From Protostelium mycophagum (lineage: Eukaryota > Evosea > Variosea > Protosteliida > Protosteliaceae), in contig MZNV01002747.1 in NCBI GenBank assembly GCA_002081555.1, positions 1 to 64,000 on the forward strand: a DNA stretch of 64,000 bases, in the 5' to 3' direction. Position numbers and translations under genes: made by a program. The notes under the pieces were generated by a model. The model was not told where the DNA came from, ran no database searches, and worked only from the letters and a program-made list of their open reading frames with translations. Numbering within the stretch: position 1 is the stretch's first letter; the number at the start of each line of letters is the position of its first letter. Below are positions 12,369 through 24,704 of the stretch, piece by piece.

Positions 12369-12764
12369 CAGCAGAAATGTATAATAGAAATCACGCTATA
12401 ATTCAAACGTATAGAAGCAAATGTCGAATAAAAATCGAGTGTAACGGACTCCTTTTATCTGTAAACTCCACGAGTGGAAAGGATGAGCCACCATCGCAGT
12501 TTGCAAAGGAGCAAGAAAATACGCGTGCCAAACTCAGAAGAATCACAAAATGTCGACTGCGACTATTTTTAACCTTTTGTCGACACTTAAGATGTGACGA
12601 ATTCTTTGTTCTGACTTCAGGATATTCCTATATGCACGGTAAGAAGCACGGTAATTATCGTGAATCTTACCGTGACTTTTGAGATCTACACGGTCTGGAG
12701 TCCTAATGTAAGTGTCAGAGTTTGACGGTTGGGGTCACAACACTTTAGAGCCACCAAACAGCAC
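12369..12764 (+). other. Stretch between receptor kinase and zinc-finger gene; possible 5' exon
   Basis: About 400 bp. An ATG at 12483 opens a basic 29-residue frame (MSHHRSLQRSKKIRV) that could be the first exon of the next gene; an overlapping frame also looks protein-like, so neither is certain. At 12640-12670 an inverted pair CACGGTAAG...CTTACCGTG could form a hairpin. Confidence 0.4.
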
Positions 12765-13588
12765 ATGCCTCTTCTCTATAGAACCAGTCCCTTCGCGCAG
12801 CGCGAGCAGAGAGGCGTATCTTCTAGACTGAGCTCGCACAATAGGTGCTGTCATATGTGCAGGACCTCCCTCATCCAATATGCCCGAGAATATGTCCCAT
12901 GTTCTTCGTGCAGGAACATAGTCTGCGAGTCTTGCTTTGGCACCTCTAAGCTTCCTGCGTACACCTGGGAGAAGGTGAGTAGAATACGACTCCAATGGGT
13001 GATGAAATCAGGCACAAGAACAGCATGAGCTCCACTCTTTCCAGTGTCCTGTGTGCAGAAAGGACTGCCCATGTCCCCGGTGCGATGCCGCTGTGGGCGA
13101 GTATCATGCCGTAGAGGTCATAATCCCACCCCAGCAGGACAAACAGAGCGTTTTGACCAAAGAGACCGCCTCGATGAGTATGGAGGGGGATATAGCAATG
13201 ACCGACCTCCATATCGCCGAAAGAGACCTGGAATATCCCAAAAGATCCATATTGGAGGTACAATCCTAGATTCTATACAACGAATTCGCTCTGAAGATGA
13301 TCAGTTGGCTCTGAAAGATACGGCGGAGTTTATTTTGTGGTGCGGGTTATTATAATATCATCTGACAGCTGAACATTGCAGCGAAGGAGAGAACAGAAGT
13401 GGCCAGCATTCTTTAGAGGATGCCAAGGAACAAGATCCTGTGCGTAAATCATTTTCACATTTCAAGTCTCATCTGCAGTAGGTGGAAGAGACACTCAAGG
13501 AGAGCGGGTGCCAAAAGATTATGTCCCGGCTGTGAGACTGACACGTACAACCGACGATACTCAGAAGCAACAACTGCTGATGAAATAA
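12765..13588 (+). CDS. zf-4CXXC_R1 (CDCA7/R1-type) zinc-finger protein
   Basis: From an ATG at 12765 the first exon encodes MPLLYRTSPFAQ and then CCHMCRTSL, PCSSCRNIVCESCFG and W, before the donor GAG AAG|GTGAGT. The exon after the CTTTCCAG acceptor continues CPVCRKDCPCPRC. The spacing CxxC, CxxC, CxxC, W, CPxCRxxCxCxxC matches the zf-4CXXC_R1 family (CDCA7, JMJ-type R1 proteins), nuclear zinc modules that bind DNA or chromatin remodellers. Downstream exons are hydrophilic and the frame there is uncertain; a consistent path ends DDTQKQQLLMK with TAA at 13586-13588. An upstream first exon near 12483 is possible. Which R1 subclass it belongs to cannot be decided by eye. Confidence 0.65.
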
Positions 13589-13808
13589 ACATCATGATTC
13601 ACACAAGACATTAGAGCTCAACAGATCCAAGACACATAATCAGATGGAAAACAATCGATCTCCGCACATGAAGACTTCTCATTTCCCAATTCATTTCCCA
13701 ATGTGATTTTTCCAATGTGATTGTGTTTGATCTAATCTGTCCACAAGGCAAAGAAAGACCTAAACAGCACTACACCGTTGTAGAATGATTTATTCTATTT
13801 ATAGCTTT

Positions 13809-16139
<2,331 letters not shown>

Positions 16140-16545
16140 TTTTACAGTATAGAATATAACAAATAGTGCCGCTGTTCCCCTAGAAATTAGTATCTAATTT
16201 GAAGAGAAATCAGCGTATAGAAGTGCCCGGATGAACTTCTTTAAAGTGCTGATCTCACGGGCTCGATGTGCTGAAGAATGACAGGACGAAAAAGAGGTGT
16301 AAATCCGAAAAAGTTTCTTTTAAGAAGACATTTCCGTCCTCTCTATTTATAGTTTCTCATACCACGGCCCGTGGCCTGGTGTTCTCCTCCCTCATAAAAT
16401 ATCATTGTTGAGAGCTAATCATCTCATGGAATCGGATGATGAACAAGATTTTTGGGTGAAGAACACGCACAAGATGGAGAAGGAGAATCCCAAACAAATG
16501 AGCTTCACATCCTCCATCACTTTTTATTGTTTCCAGATTCCTCCG
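16140..16545. other. Intergenic region between PAK start and QNG1 end
   Basis: About 400 bp upstream of the PAK gene and downstream of the queuosine salvage gene, both on the minus strand. Apart from the TATA-like element I see no gene. A plus-strand ORF at 16405 is a shadow without family features. Confidence 0.5.
16343..16352 (-). promoter_or_regulatory. TATA-like element upstream of PAK gene
   Basis: On the minus strand this reads CTATAAATAG, about 205 bp upstream of the PAK start codon at 16139. The same word also occurs at 17655 and 56115, inside genes, so it may not be a promoter element. Confidence 0.3.
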
Positions 16546-18263
16546 TCAGTAAAAGATCCCCAAAGTCCTGTGGATCGGTACATTCTTCAGCTCTTCTGTT
16601 TTTAGTTTGGCGAGGTCCCAGAGGTAAAAGTCCAAGACGATTGAGTTTAGAGGGAATCGGTGGTCCTCTCCGAGTACTTCTGACATCTTCTGCTTGATCA
16701 TCTGTTGATGGACGAGTCAGCAGACGGTAAAGAGTTACGGAACGGTATCCCGAAATTCGATATGAGAGAGAGAGGAGTTGTGGCGTTGTAGATCGCCATT
16801 TATATAATATATAATCTCACCTCAACACAAGTTATTGAATTTCCTCGAATTTCGATTTCTCTAGGGTCCCCTTTGTTATTTTAATTTGTGAAAAATTGAA
16901 TTAAAATATTCAGAAAAATCATTTTTTTACGTCAAGATACGTGGCACGTAACGTGACAAAGGGCGCATTCCCACCTGATTTTAAGAGCTGACCGCTGTTC
17001 AATGTAGCGAGTAGTTTGTCACTGTATTTCAAAACTCCCAGTGCGACCAACATCTGCGAGGATTCAAAATTTGAACGCAGGAAAAGGCGGGGAGACGTCT
17101 CCAGTGATCGCGACCAAAACACGTTAATTACCGTGTTGACTCACCTGTGGTACTCTGTAGTCTGCAAACATGGTGATACTGTCTATATCGTGAAATTTCC
17201 CGTAGTTTTCGGCCAAAAAACAAGCCCAGATATCAGCAGTCAAAATCTGTGCCCGCTTGTACAGACAAACTTAACATCTCAGAAATTGTAAAAAAAATAG
17301 AAGTGGTTTTGGTACGTTTAAAGATTCAAAACTTGCCCTTCCTGCCCAAAAAAACGGACTCGTCTTTGTAGCTCTCGAAATTATTCACCATGATGGAGAG
17401 TAACCGTTGGGCGCTGCCTTGTGCTTCCTTGATTACGTTGGAGAATTTCCCGCCAAAATTCGAATTCAAAACTCGACCGGCCTCTCTCAAGACGCTTAAT
17501 CTCTCCTTGAATAACGGTATGTCTTTGCCGTTGTGTGGCCTGTCAGAGATCAACATTTTTATTCTCTAAACCGAAAAGACTGACACAAAAATCTGGCGGA
17601 GTTGAAGCTCGGTGAGCTCTGACATGTATTTTGCATCTAAAATTGGAATTCCTCTCTATAAATAGATGTCAATAAACGATCTCTTGACATGTCATGTTGC
17701 TTTTGTGATAAAGATCGTGTTGAATCACCTCTATGGCAGAATTGATGGAGGCCACCATCGACCAATATCCTGTCCAGCTGAAGGTGTTAAAGAATGGCTT
17801 CACTTGATCATTGTGATCACCTCTTTCCTCTATATTCCACTGTGTAAGGCTCATTTGGTCCCATTTCATTCCAAAAACAAAAATTCAGAGTGTCGACCAC
17901 AAAGATCCTGATCAACATGAGCGACATGTCTGACACGAAGAAGGATGATCTGACCACTCAAGCGTGTGTTCATCCATTTTCTTTGGATTCAATTCATGTT
18001 GCTTCCAATTCTCTAATTTGAAAACACCCTTCCTATAAGCGTCCAGTAACTGCATTCTGTCAGTCATTTCTTCAAATCATGTAGTCACCTGCTGCACTGC
18101 ATCGCCAGTCAGATCGATAGACACATCCTTGCTGTTGTCCGCGATGAACTGTGCTGATTCGACCACTGGTGAAGAGAACAACTGCATACTGTTCTGATCT
18201 GGTATCTCCGATTAGGTAACCTCTTTCTGAACCAAGAAATAAATTGGGGGACTGTCGCTCATC
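16546..18263 (-). CDS. QNG1: Queuosine 5'-phosphate N-glycosylase / queuosine salvage protein (DUF2419)
   Basis: Conserved blocks in order on the minus strand are [105 protein letters not shown] and finally [20 protein letters not shown] and GIFY, with TGA at 16546-16548. These match the Qng1/C9orf64 family, including the helical core, the LKYSD block and the LDFYLWD...GIFY C terminus. The enzyme releases queuine from queuosine 5'-phosphate so that tRNAs can be modified with the queuine base scavenged from bacterial food. The start is least certain: ATG at 18263 opens [11 protein letters not shown], but the first junction does not join in phase as I read it. It is head to head with the small membrane protein at 18341. 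Confidence 0.85.
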
Positions 18264-18340
18264 GCGAAAATCTGCGATATACCCGACAATCTACAACCCA
18301 AACATCGCTCATCTTCGATCACAAATCACCACGGACAATC

Positions 18341-18663
18341 ATGTCAATGCCAGGCAGAGTCAGAGCACCAATCCAACCACATTGGTGGACACACAGATTT
18401 ACGATGGTTTTATTGACGGGAACGGCTGTTGGTATATTTGTAGAAGAGATGTATCGTCGCAAGAAGTACGTAGGTGTTCAGTTTCATCTGTCATCACCCA
18501 TTATCCAAAGGGGGAAGTTTGGTCGAGGAGATTAGGAACATTTCAAAATGATCTTGGAGGAAACATGCCTTCAGACGTCGATGTCGTGGCAGAGACTAAT
18601 CGAACGATTGAATCGAAACAACAATCACAAAATCTCGTGAAGAAACAAGACAAAGCTCAATGA
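18341..18663 (+). CDS. Small single-pass membrane protein (about 94 aa)
   Basis: Exon 1 (18341-18469) encodes MSMPGRVRAPIQPHWWTHR and a hydrophobic stretch FTMVLLTGTAVGIFV ending EEMYRRKKY. A 41-nt intron (18470-18510) joins in phase to GEVWSRRLGTF and a hydrophilic tail ending KKQDKAQ and TGA. A short basic N terminus, one TM helix and an RRKK flank are common in small mitochondrial inner-membrane proteins, but I recognise no family. It starts only about 77 bp from the QNG1 start on the other strand, so the promoter is probably shared. Confidence 0.55.
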
Positions 18664-18831
18664 AGATCAAAAATAATGTTTATGGAAGGTATCTGAGCAC
18701 TTTTCTCGTGGAATTGATCAATTTTCATCAATTTTTGTAAAACATCCACGATGATGTTTCTGTTGTACATGCAAACATATGGACAGATCATGCCTCGTTT
18801 ATTACATCTCTTTTGATTCTTAACGTGATTA

Positions 18832-19364
18832 TCATCGTTCAATCGCTCTCTGTGGAGCAGGTGCGGGAATTTCTTGAATAACATTTGGTGGCCTATCTAA
18901 TTGGTTCACCACAGAAAGATCTTGAAGATGGCACTTGGCGATGAAGATCATGAAGACGTCTAATACGTCCCTGAGCGAGTTTCCGATGTAGAGATCGCTG
19001 CATGGAAATAACTCCAGAAGACGTGCGAGAAGGTTTCTGAGCCCTTCGTAATCAGGAATTGGCGCATTAGAAGGCAATAGTCCTGAGATAATCAGCCCAT
19101 CAGATGTCATGTTTGATTTTCGATTTCGACGGCGATCAAGTCAGTAGCTGTACCTCGCTTGATCAGATATTCAGTGACGTGCATACTGGCTATATTGAGG
19201 TAATTGTCTGAAAATGAAGCTGATCTCTGTTGCTGAAGAGGTGGACGAGCTGGAGGGAAATTGAACGGAGGAGTGTTATTCTCTTCTGAGCTCTCCTGAT
19301 CAGCCAGTTTAGAATGAGGTTGCATTAAAATGTGCCCAACAAATACACACCTCTGGGCCATCAT
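18832..19364 (-). CDS. Hypothetical protein with helical C-terminal domain
   Basis: Two exons join in phase across a donor in AAGCGAG|GTACAG and the acceptor ATCTCAG. The product runs MMAQRCVFVGHI, a proline/glutamine-rich stretch (FPPARPPLQQQRSASF), NYLNIASMHVTEYLIKRG, LLPSNAPIPDYEGLRN, LLARLLELFPCSD, DVLDVFMIFIAKCH, and ends PAPQRAIER with TGA. The region around residues 55-130 looks like three or four amphipathic helices. No family is recognised. Confidence 0.5.
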
Positions 19365-19469
19365 CTGTCTTTCTGTTTGATAGCACTCTTCTTCTTTTTT
19401 TACCTTTGTCTGATTTCTCGTATTGTCTCTTACGATTCTATTTATGATGTCAGAAAAACATGAACAACA

Positions 19470-19574
19470 TTAGCCGTATGGAACCTTATACTGCGGTGCA
19501 TTACTCCTGCAGACCTCACACCAGCCAGTTCTATGGACAGTTGGCCTCTTTTGGCACTTGATGCATTCGCCCAT
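19470..19574 (-). CDS. Small double-CxxC zinc-ribbon-like protein or terminal exon
   Basis: ATG at 19574 opens MGECIKCQKRPTVHRTGW, followed by CEVCRSNAPQYKVPYG and TAA at 19470-19472. It is only 34 residues but has two well-spaced CxxC knuckles, as in treble-clef or zinc-ribbon modules. The frame stays open upstream to a GCAG acceptor near 19620, so this may be the last exon of a longer transcript. No upstream exon could be joined in phase with confidence. Confidence 0.4.
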   Translation of the reverse strand: MGECIKCQKRPTVHRTGWCEVCRSNAPQYKVPYG

Positions 19575-19939
19575 GTCCGGGAAAGAAGAAATCTGGTGTG
19601 ACTTGTCCTGCGAGTAGCCGACAAAAACAGAAAAATGTTTGATAAGGTGGACCTTAAGAAGCAGTTCACGCGGGGTTGTCTTTATTTTTTCATTCTGGGA
19701 GCTTCACCCGGCCGTTTCTGTAAGAGTGTTAGCCGTTTGCACTCGTGCGAGAGGCAGTGGAACAACAGCAAGCCGATTTAAGAGGACAAAGTCGGTGAAA
19801 AAACACCAAAAATTTCGGATAACCCGATAGCTTGACATTTCCGCGCTTTGGTCTTCCAAAATAAAGACATCTCCTCAAGACATCCCAGTCCAGTCGTCCA
19901 AACACGTTAAGACGGGTCTTCTTAACGTGTACTTTCACG

Positions 19940-22900
19940 CTAAGCTAAAGGGACACCAAAGATTGCACAAAGTCTCAAAATGAAGGGTGGAGACTCACTC
20001 TTTGACCACCAATCGCGATCTTTGTGTTTGGTTTTTTCGATGGCTTTTTGAATTGAAAGAATCTAGGTCTCGACTTTGCGTCCGCAATAAGTGAGCCAAT
20101 GCTCACCCCATCCCCTCGTGGTGACATGGGAGGTGAGGATTTCTACAACGAGTCAGTTTTTTTAATATATTTTATCGCTTTGTTTTTTGTGCAAAAAATG
20201 ACAGTTAAAATAACTCACATCGTGCTTGCTGCTCTTAGACTTTCCAAAAATAGATTTTGTTTCTCTTCTTTCTGATATACTGGGGATCACATTATATTGC
20301 CCTGGTGATGGTGTTGTGTTGGCCGGGTTGAGATTTATTACAGTTTGGGAGGAGGACTTGCTCATCCCCGGACTCGAAGGTGACGCCGGGCTAAAGATAG
20401 ATCAGATATACGGAAGATTTGGCGGGAAATCGAAAAGGGTCGGGGAAAATGGCGGGAAAATACCTCATGGCGGGAAATTTGTTGTAGTTATTGCTTGGGG
20501 AAGAGACCAGCGGAGATCCAATCGGGGATATAGGGACCGTAATTATTGATTGCTGCTCTAATCAACATAATGTCATCATCATATGATGATTGGATAGAAG
20601 ATGGTTTTCATCATGATTTCATTCATCATGAATCGAGTTCGAATGTTTGTGAAATCAATTCAGAAAAGAGTAGAAATATACCCTTGAAGGCCCCGGAGAA
20701 TGTGTGTTGAAATTGTTAAAGTCGGATCTCGGCATCAACGGAAAAGCTCCGTAATTATCCGACTGATGACGTCAGCAATAGGCTGACCCATCACAACTTA
20801 CCGGACTACCACCACTATGGCTGGGTGTGTGTACTAACTCCTTCTTCTGCTCAGTTCTATTTTCTTTCAGTTGAAAATTTTAATAATATAAATAAATAAT
20901 ATAAATAAATAATGTAAATAAATAAATCGGAATACTGACACTTGTACACCGTTCATAGGCACAGGATGGTATTCTGATGTGCTCAATATGTTGCTAGGAT
21001 ACGATGTGGTCATCCTGTGGTTCACTGGATTGTGCCCCATGCTCGGATTCGCATTGTTCATGGGGAAGGGGAGTGTTCCATAATTAGCGTTGGGTTGGGG
21101 TTGTACAACAGGAGTGTACAGCATGGAGCCGAAGGAGGGGACGGGCGAAGATTTGGCGGGCTGTGCCGTCAAGGCGGGGATGGTGCCGTAGTTGGGAGCG
21201 GCTGCGGGGGGTTGTACAGCTGGTGTGTTTGCGTTCTGTACATTGGTGAATTTGGGCATTTGACCGTAAAAATTGCTGGCCTCTGGTGCGAGAGGGGTGT
21301 AATTATTGTTTTGTACCAACGCTGAAGGTGGGATGATGCCGTAAGCTCCAGTAGATGGAGCGGGTGGTGTGGCATGATTTCCCGCCAAATTCAAGTTGTT
21401 GATCTTGGGCATCGAACCGTAATTACTATTGGGGTCATGAGCGGGTGTGATTGGTGAGACCACCCCGGGAGGGAGGGTCGTTGGCCGGATGGGGGTGGTG
21501 GGTGCCGAATGACTGGTCACATTCATGTTTACCGGTGAGTCTGTTCTTGGCGGGAAACTCGGCATCTGTCCGTAGAACGAGTTGGCAGGGGGGTTAGCGG
21601 GGGCGGGTATGTTGATGGGTTTCCCAGGGGAACTTAATCCATTCGTCATACTCGGTATGTGGCCGTAAAATGAGCCTGCAGACTGTTGTTGTTGTACCGG
21701 GGTCTTGGGGAAGCTAGGGATAGTGCCATACATCGCACTACAATGGTCAGGGTTGGACTCGGGTCTATATTTGGTTAGTGTCGGTTGGGTTATTTTGGCG
21801 GGAAATACCTGTGCTCTGCAGCTACGCGTGCGACGACGCCTGGAACAACGGCGGCTGTCTCGGCTACAGGAGGCATCTGTTGGGGTAATATTTCGTAATG
21901 TCGATCTACAACTTTCAGAAATGGCGGGAAAAAATTGGCGGGAAACTCACTGAGCTCTCCTGATGCCTCAAAAGCGTCGGGGGGTGTGGGTACGAGGGGA
22001 ATCCCGTCTATTTGTACCTGCATATCCAGTTATATTCTCCCGCCATAACGAAAATTCAATATTCAAAAAAGGAATAAAATTATAAATTCCCTGACCTTCA
22101 ATAATTTGGATTGAGATAAAGTCTCGGTAAGACTCGCGCTAATTATCGGGCTGTGTTCCAGTTTGTAACCGTGAGGTAGACATTCTATCAACCCATGCTT
22201 TACTGTGGTGATGTCATCACGATGTTTCTAAAAATAGAATATTTTCGTCTGAAAACTTCGCTGAAAGTTTTTCCGCGAAGAATAAAAAATAAATGTTTCC
22301 AAGTGTATCATATATAAATGAATTTTCAAGGAAATTTACCATTTTTGTCTGAAATATGAGTGATGGCGTAATGATTCGGCTGTGATGAGAATCTGATCAG
22401 ATAGCAACCATTCGGTTTATCTGCCAATAACTCTCCGGCTGTAAAAATCAGCATTGAATTTTTTGGTACATTCACGTGTATTTTTTCAAGTTGAAAAGTC
22501 CGAAAATATGGAAAGTTGAATCGGTGATTTTGTGGTATTTTCGATGATTTTACAGACACTTTGGTGTAAAAAATCAAACATATAAATCACCTTCTTGCCC
22601 AGAAATATCACCGAAAAACCATCTACAACGAGTCAGATTTCTTCAAGTGGAAGAGATGACCCACCCCAGCCTCGAAATTTGAGACTGCAGAGCTGTCGTC
22701 AGGTTATATCTCTGTACCACCCCCAACAATGTCGGAAATTCCTGGCGTCCACCTGCCAAAGTTTAATCACCGAAATCTCCCGGAAAACTCACGAGAAGCG
22801 TCTTCTACAACGAATCCAGACATGGCCGAGGATTTCTGGACCACTGTGTGGACCATCGGCTGCGATGTAAAGAGATGGCATGAGATCACGACCGCATCAC

Positions 22901-24048
22901 AGCTAGCCTTGCTAAATCGAACGAGGAAAGTGCCTTGAGGTTGGTTCTTCAGAAGATTGTCTGCCTCTTGTGTGGAGAGATATCCGTGGAACCAATTGTA
23001 TTGGAATAAAGAGGCGACCTGTTGATATGAGAATGGTAATTGAAAATGATGATCGTGAAATGAGATGTAGAGGCTGTAGGAAAGATGTAGCTCTTTCAGA
23101 TGATTGCTTTTTTTTGTTTGTGGCATAGTATGGAGGCAAATAATAAGTAGAGATGGTTACATTATTGATCACAGCCGAAAAAGGACCAAAGCCTCTGATC
23201 ATGGTCGCGAAACGTCTCATTGATATATAGCCAGTGTTTGAATTATCTATGAATTCAAGTCAATCTACCGTCAACATTTCACTTCACAATCCGATCTTAA
23301 ATCATCCTCTTAATATCGTGATGATGCCAAATCATACCTAAGAGATATTGTAATTGAACCACGGTATACTGATGTATCTCAAAATATTGTCCTAGAGCTT
23401 GAATGAAACGATTAAGAGGAACCATGAGAGATTGCCCGAAATTCCTCTCCCAAAAAGCTCTAGAGTCTGCACATTCTGACAGTAGCTCTTCTGTAGCTCT
23501 GTCTATTTCTGGGAATGAATGGCCACTTCGTCTCTCGTTCAACAATTGGAACAGGCTGTTGGCGCTAATGAAGATGGCTGTGATGGGCCGGTCTGAAGTA
23601 GATGTGAGAATGATATAGCACAATTAGGCCTTAGAAGATCACCAAATGACGATTGTCAGTGTCACTGAGCTATTATACGCTACACCCTCGATGAAAGGGG
23701 ATGAAGGATGGACATATACCCACCCAAAATCCTACGCAGACGACTGCTGAGAAGATAACGAGGTAGTCGATTGTTACTGGTCAGATTGTTGACCAGATCT
23801 GTGAAGGAAGACATTTGGACGTCGATGTCGGTCGATATCTATGGAGTTAATTTCATTGGATGACTTACATTGAGAATTCTTACCTGCATTTCAGGTCTAT
23901 CCCTCCATCGATGAACATCGCCTGCCGTATCAAAGGCAAATTTCAGCACCGAAGTATATTCTGAGGAGTCACCAGGCCCGCTCTTGTCTTTAAAAATGCT
24001 TAACAACCGGATGGCCAACGCTTTGGCAGTATTAAGCTTGGTCTCCAT
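19940..24048 (-). CDS. SH2-domain adaptor with EF-hand-like segment and YGx(M/I/L)P repeat tail
   Basis: The start at 24048 opens METKLNTAKALAIRLLSIF, a helical N-terminal region continuing through LFQLLNERRSGHSFPEID and AFWERNFGQSL. An EF-hand-like piece follows (DNSNTGYISMRRFATMIRGF), then an SH2 segment FQYNWFHGYLSTQEA, GTFLVRFSKA. A second SH2-type block at 22300-22460 has ELLADKPNGCYLIRFSS, HYAITHISD, then VKHGLIECLPHGYKL. Either there are two SH2 domains or one is partial. From about 21730 to 20170 a proline-rich region carries at least nine YGxxP motifs (YGTIP, YGHIP, YGQMP, YGSMP, YGIIP, YGTLP, YGAFP) and variants YNKFP and YNVIP. The frame ends near 19940 (VPLA). Helical bundle, EF-hand, SH2 is the order of the CBL tyrosine-kinase-binding region, but no RING finger is seen. 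It is probably a phosphotyrosine-reading scaffold in the cytoplasm. Confidence 0.75.
20170..21733 (-). repeat. Array of YGx(hydrophobic)P motifs in the SH2 adaptor tail
   Basis: On the minus strand the exon starting at 21733 (MYGTIPSFP) and those after it hold nine YGxxP motifs spaced about 20-35 residues apart, in a Pro/Asn/Thr-rich background, plus YNKFP, YNVIP and a Phe variant (SFGSML). A tyrosine with a hydrophobic residue at +3 fits both SH2-docking sites and YxxPhi sorting signals. The position of Pro (+4) differs from the YxxP sites bound by Crk. Confidence 0.85.
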
Positions 24049-24059
24049 TTTCCTCTATG

Positions 24060-24450
24060 TTAAATAATGATCTCGAGTTTTTGTATACAGTGAATGTCCT
24101 CAGAGGTGAAAGCGGTTGTATCGCATGAGTGTGCCCGACGCTGCGATATGAGCGGGATGTGATGTCCACAACAGCTTCGGAATTTCTTTTTGGCACGGTC
24201 TGTCAGTCCCGCACTTAGACGTGGTTCAAATTCAAGGGGTCCTGTCACTTCCAAACAACGAATGCACTCAAAACGAGCTTCTATCTTGCCAGCGGCTCTC
24301 CCTTCTCACAGCCGCTGCTGTCACCAACAAGAATTTCGCGGTTTGCGACCGGCAGAAAACGACAAAAGTCTTCTCGAAAGAATGAGACAATCCACCAAAG
24401 AACAACAATCCACGCCTCATGAGCTCTGAAGAAATTGGCAGAAAGTCCAT
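24060..24450 (-). CDS. Small Cys/His-rich hypothetical protein
   Basis: From 24450, MDFLPISSELMRRGLLFFGG continues to TAKFLL, where a GTGACAG donor and a GGCAAG acceptor join in phase to IEARFECIRCLEVTG. It continues DRAKKKFRSCCGHHIPL, SQRRAHSCDT and ends QKLEIII. CIRC, CCGHH and HSC could ligand one or two zinc ions. The basic N terminus could be a mitochondrial presequence. It sits 12 bp upstream of the SH2 adaptor start on the same strand and 255 bp downstream of the next gene. No family is recognised. Confidence 0.45.
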
Positions 24451-24704
24451 TTCCTCCAGTCCGCAGGAAGGAACACGTTCATTTCTCTGGACTTGTGCCG
24501 TGGGGTGACCAAACTGAAATAATGAGCTGAAGAACCATTTTTCCGAGTAGACGTCTAAGGGTCAAGATGACAGGACCAAACAAGGCTTTTGGCTGCGCTA
24601 TAATCTCCAATTATAGAATGTCTTTGCGCGGCCAAAAGCCGAAGCTTTCCCTTTGATATTTTGAAGAATACTCAATGAAGGATAAATTATATTTTATCTC
24701 CATA

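Noticed and set aside
20170-21733. YGxxP motifs as Crk-type YxxP docking sites
   Set aside because: In YGTIP and its relatives the proline is at +4, not +3, so the motif does not fit the Crk SH2 consensus. A hydrophobic +3 SH2 site or a YxxPhi sorting signal fits better.
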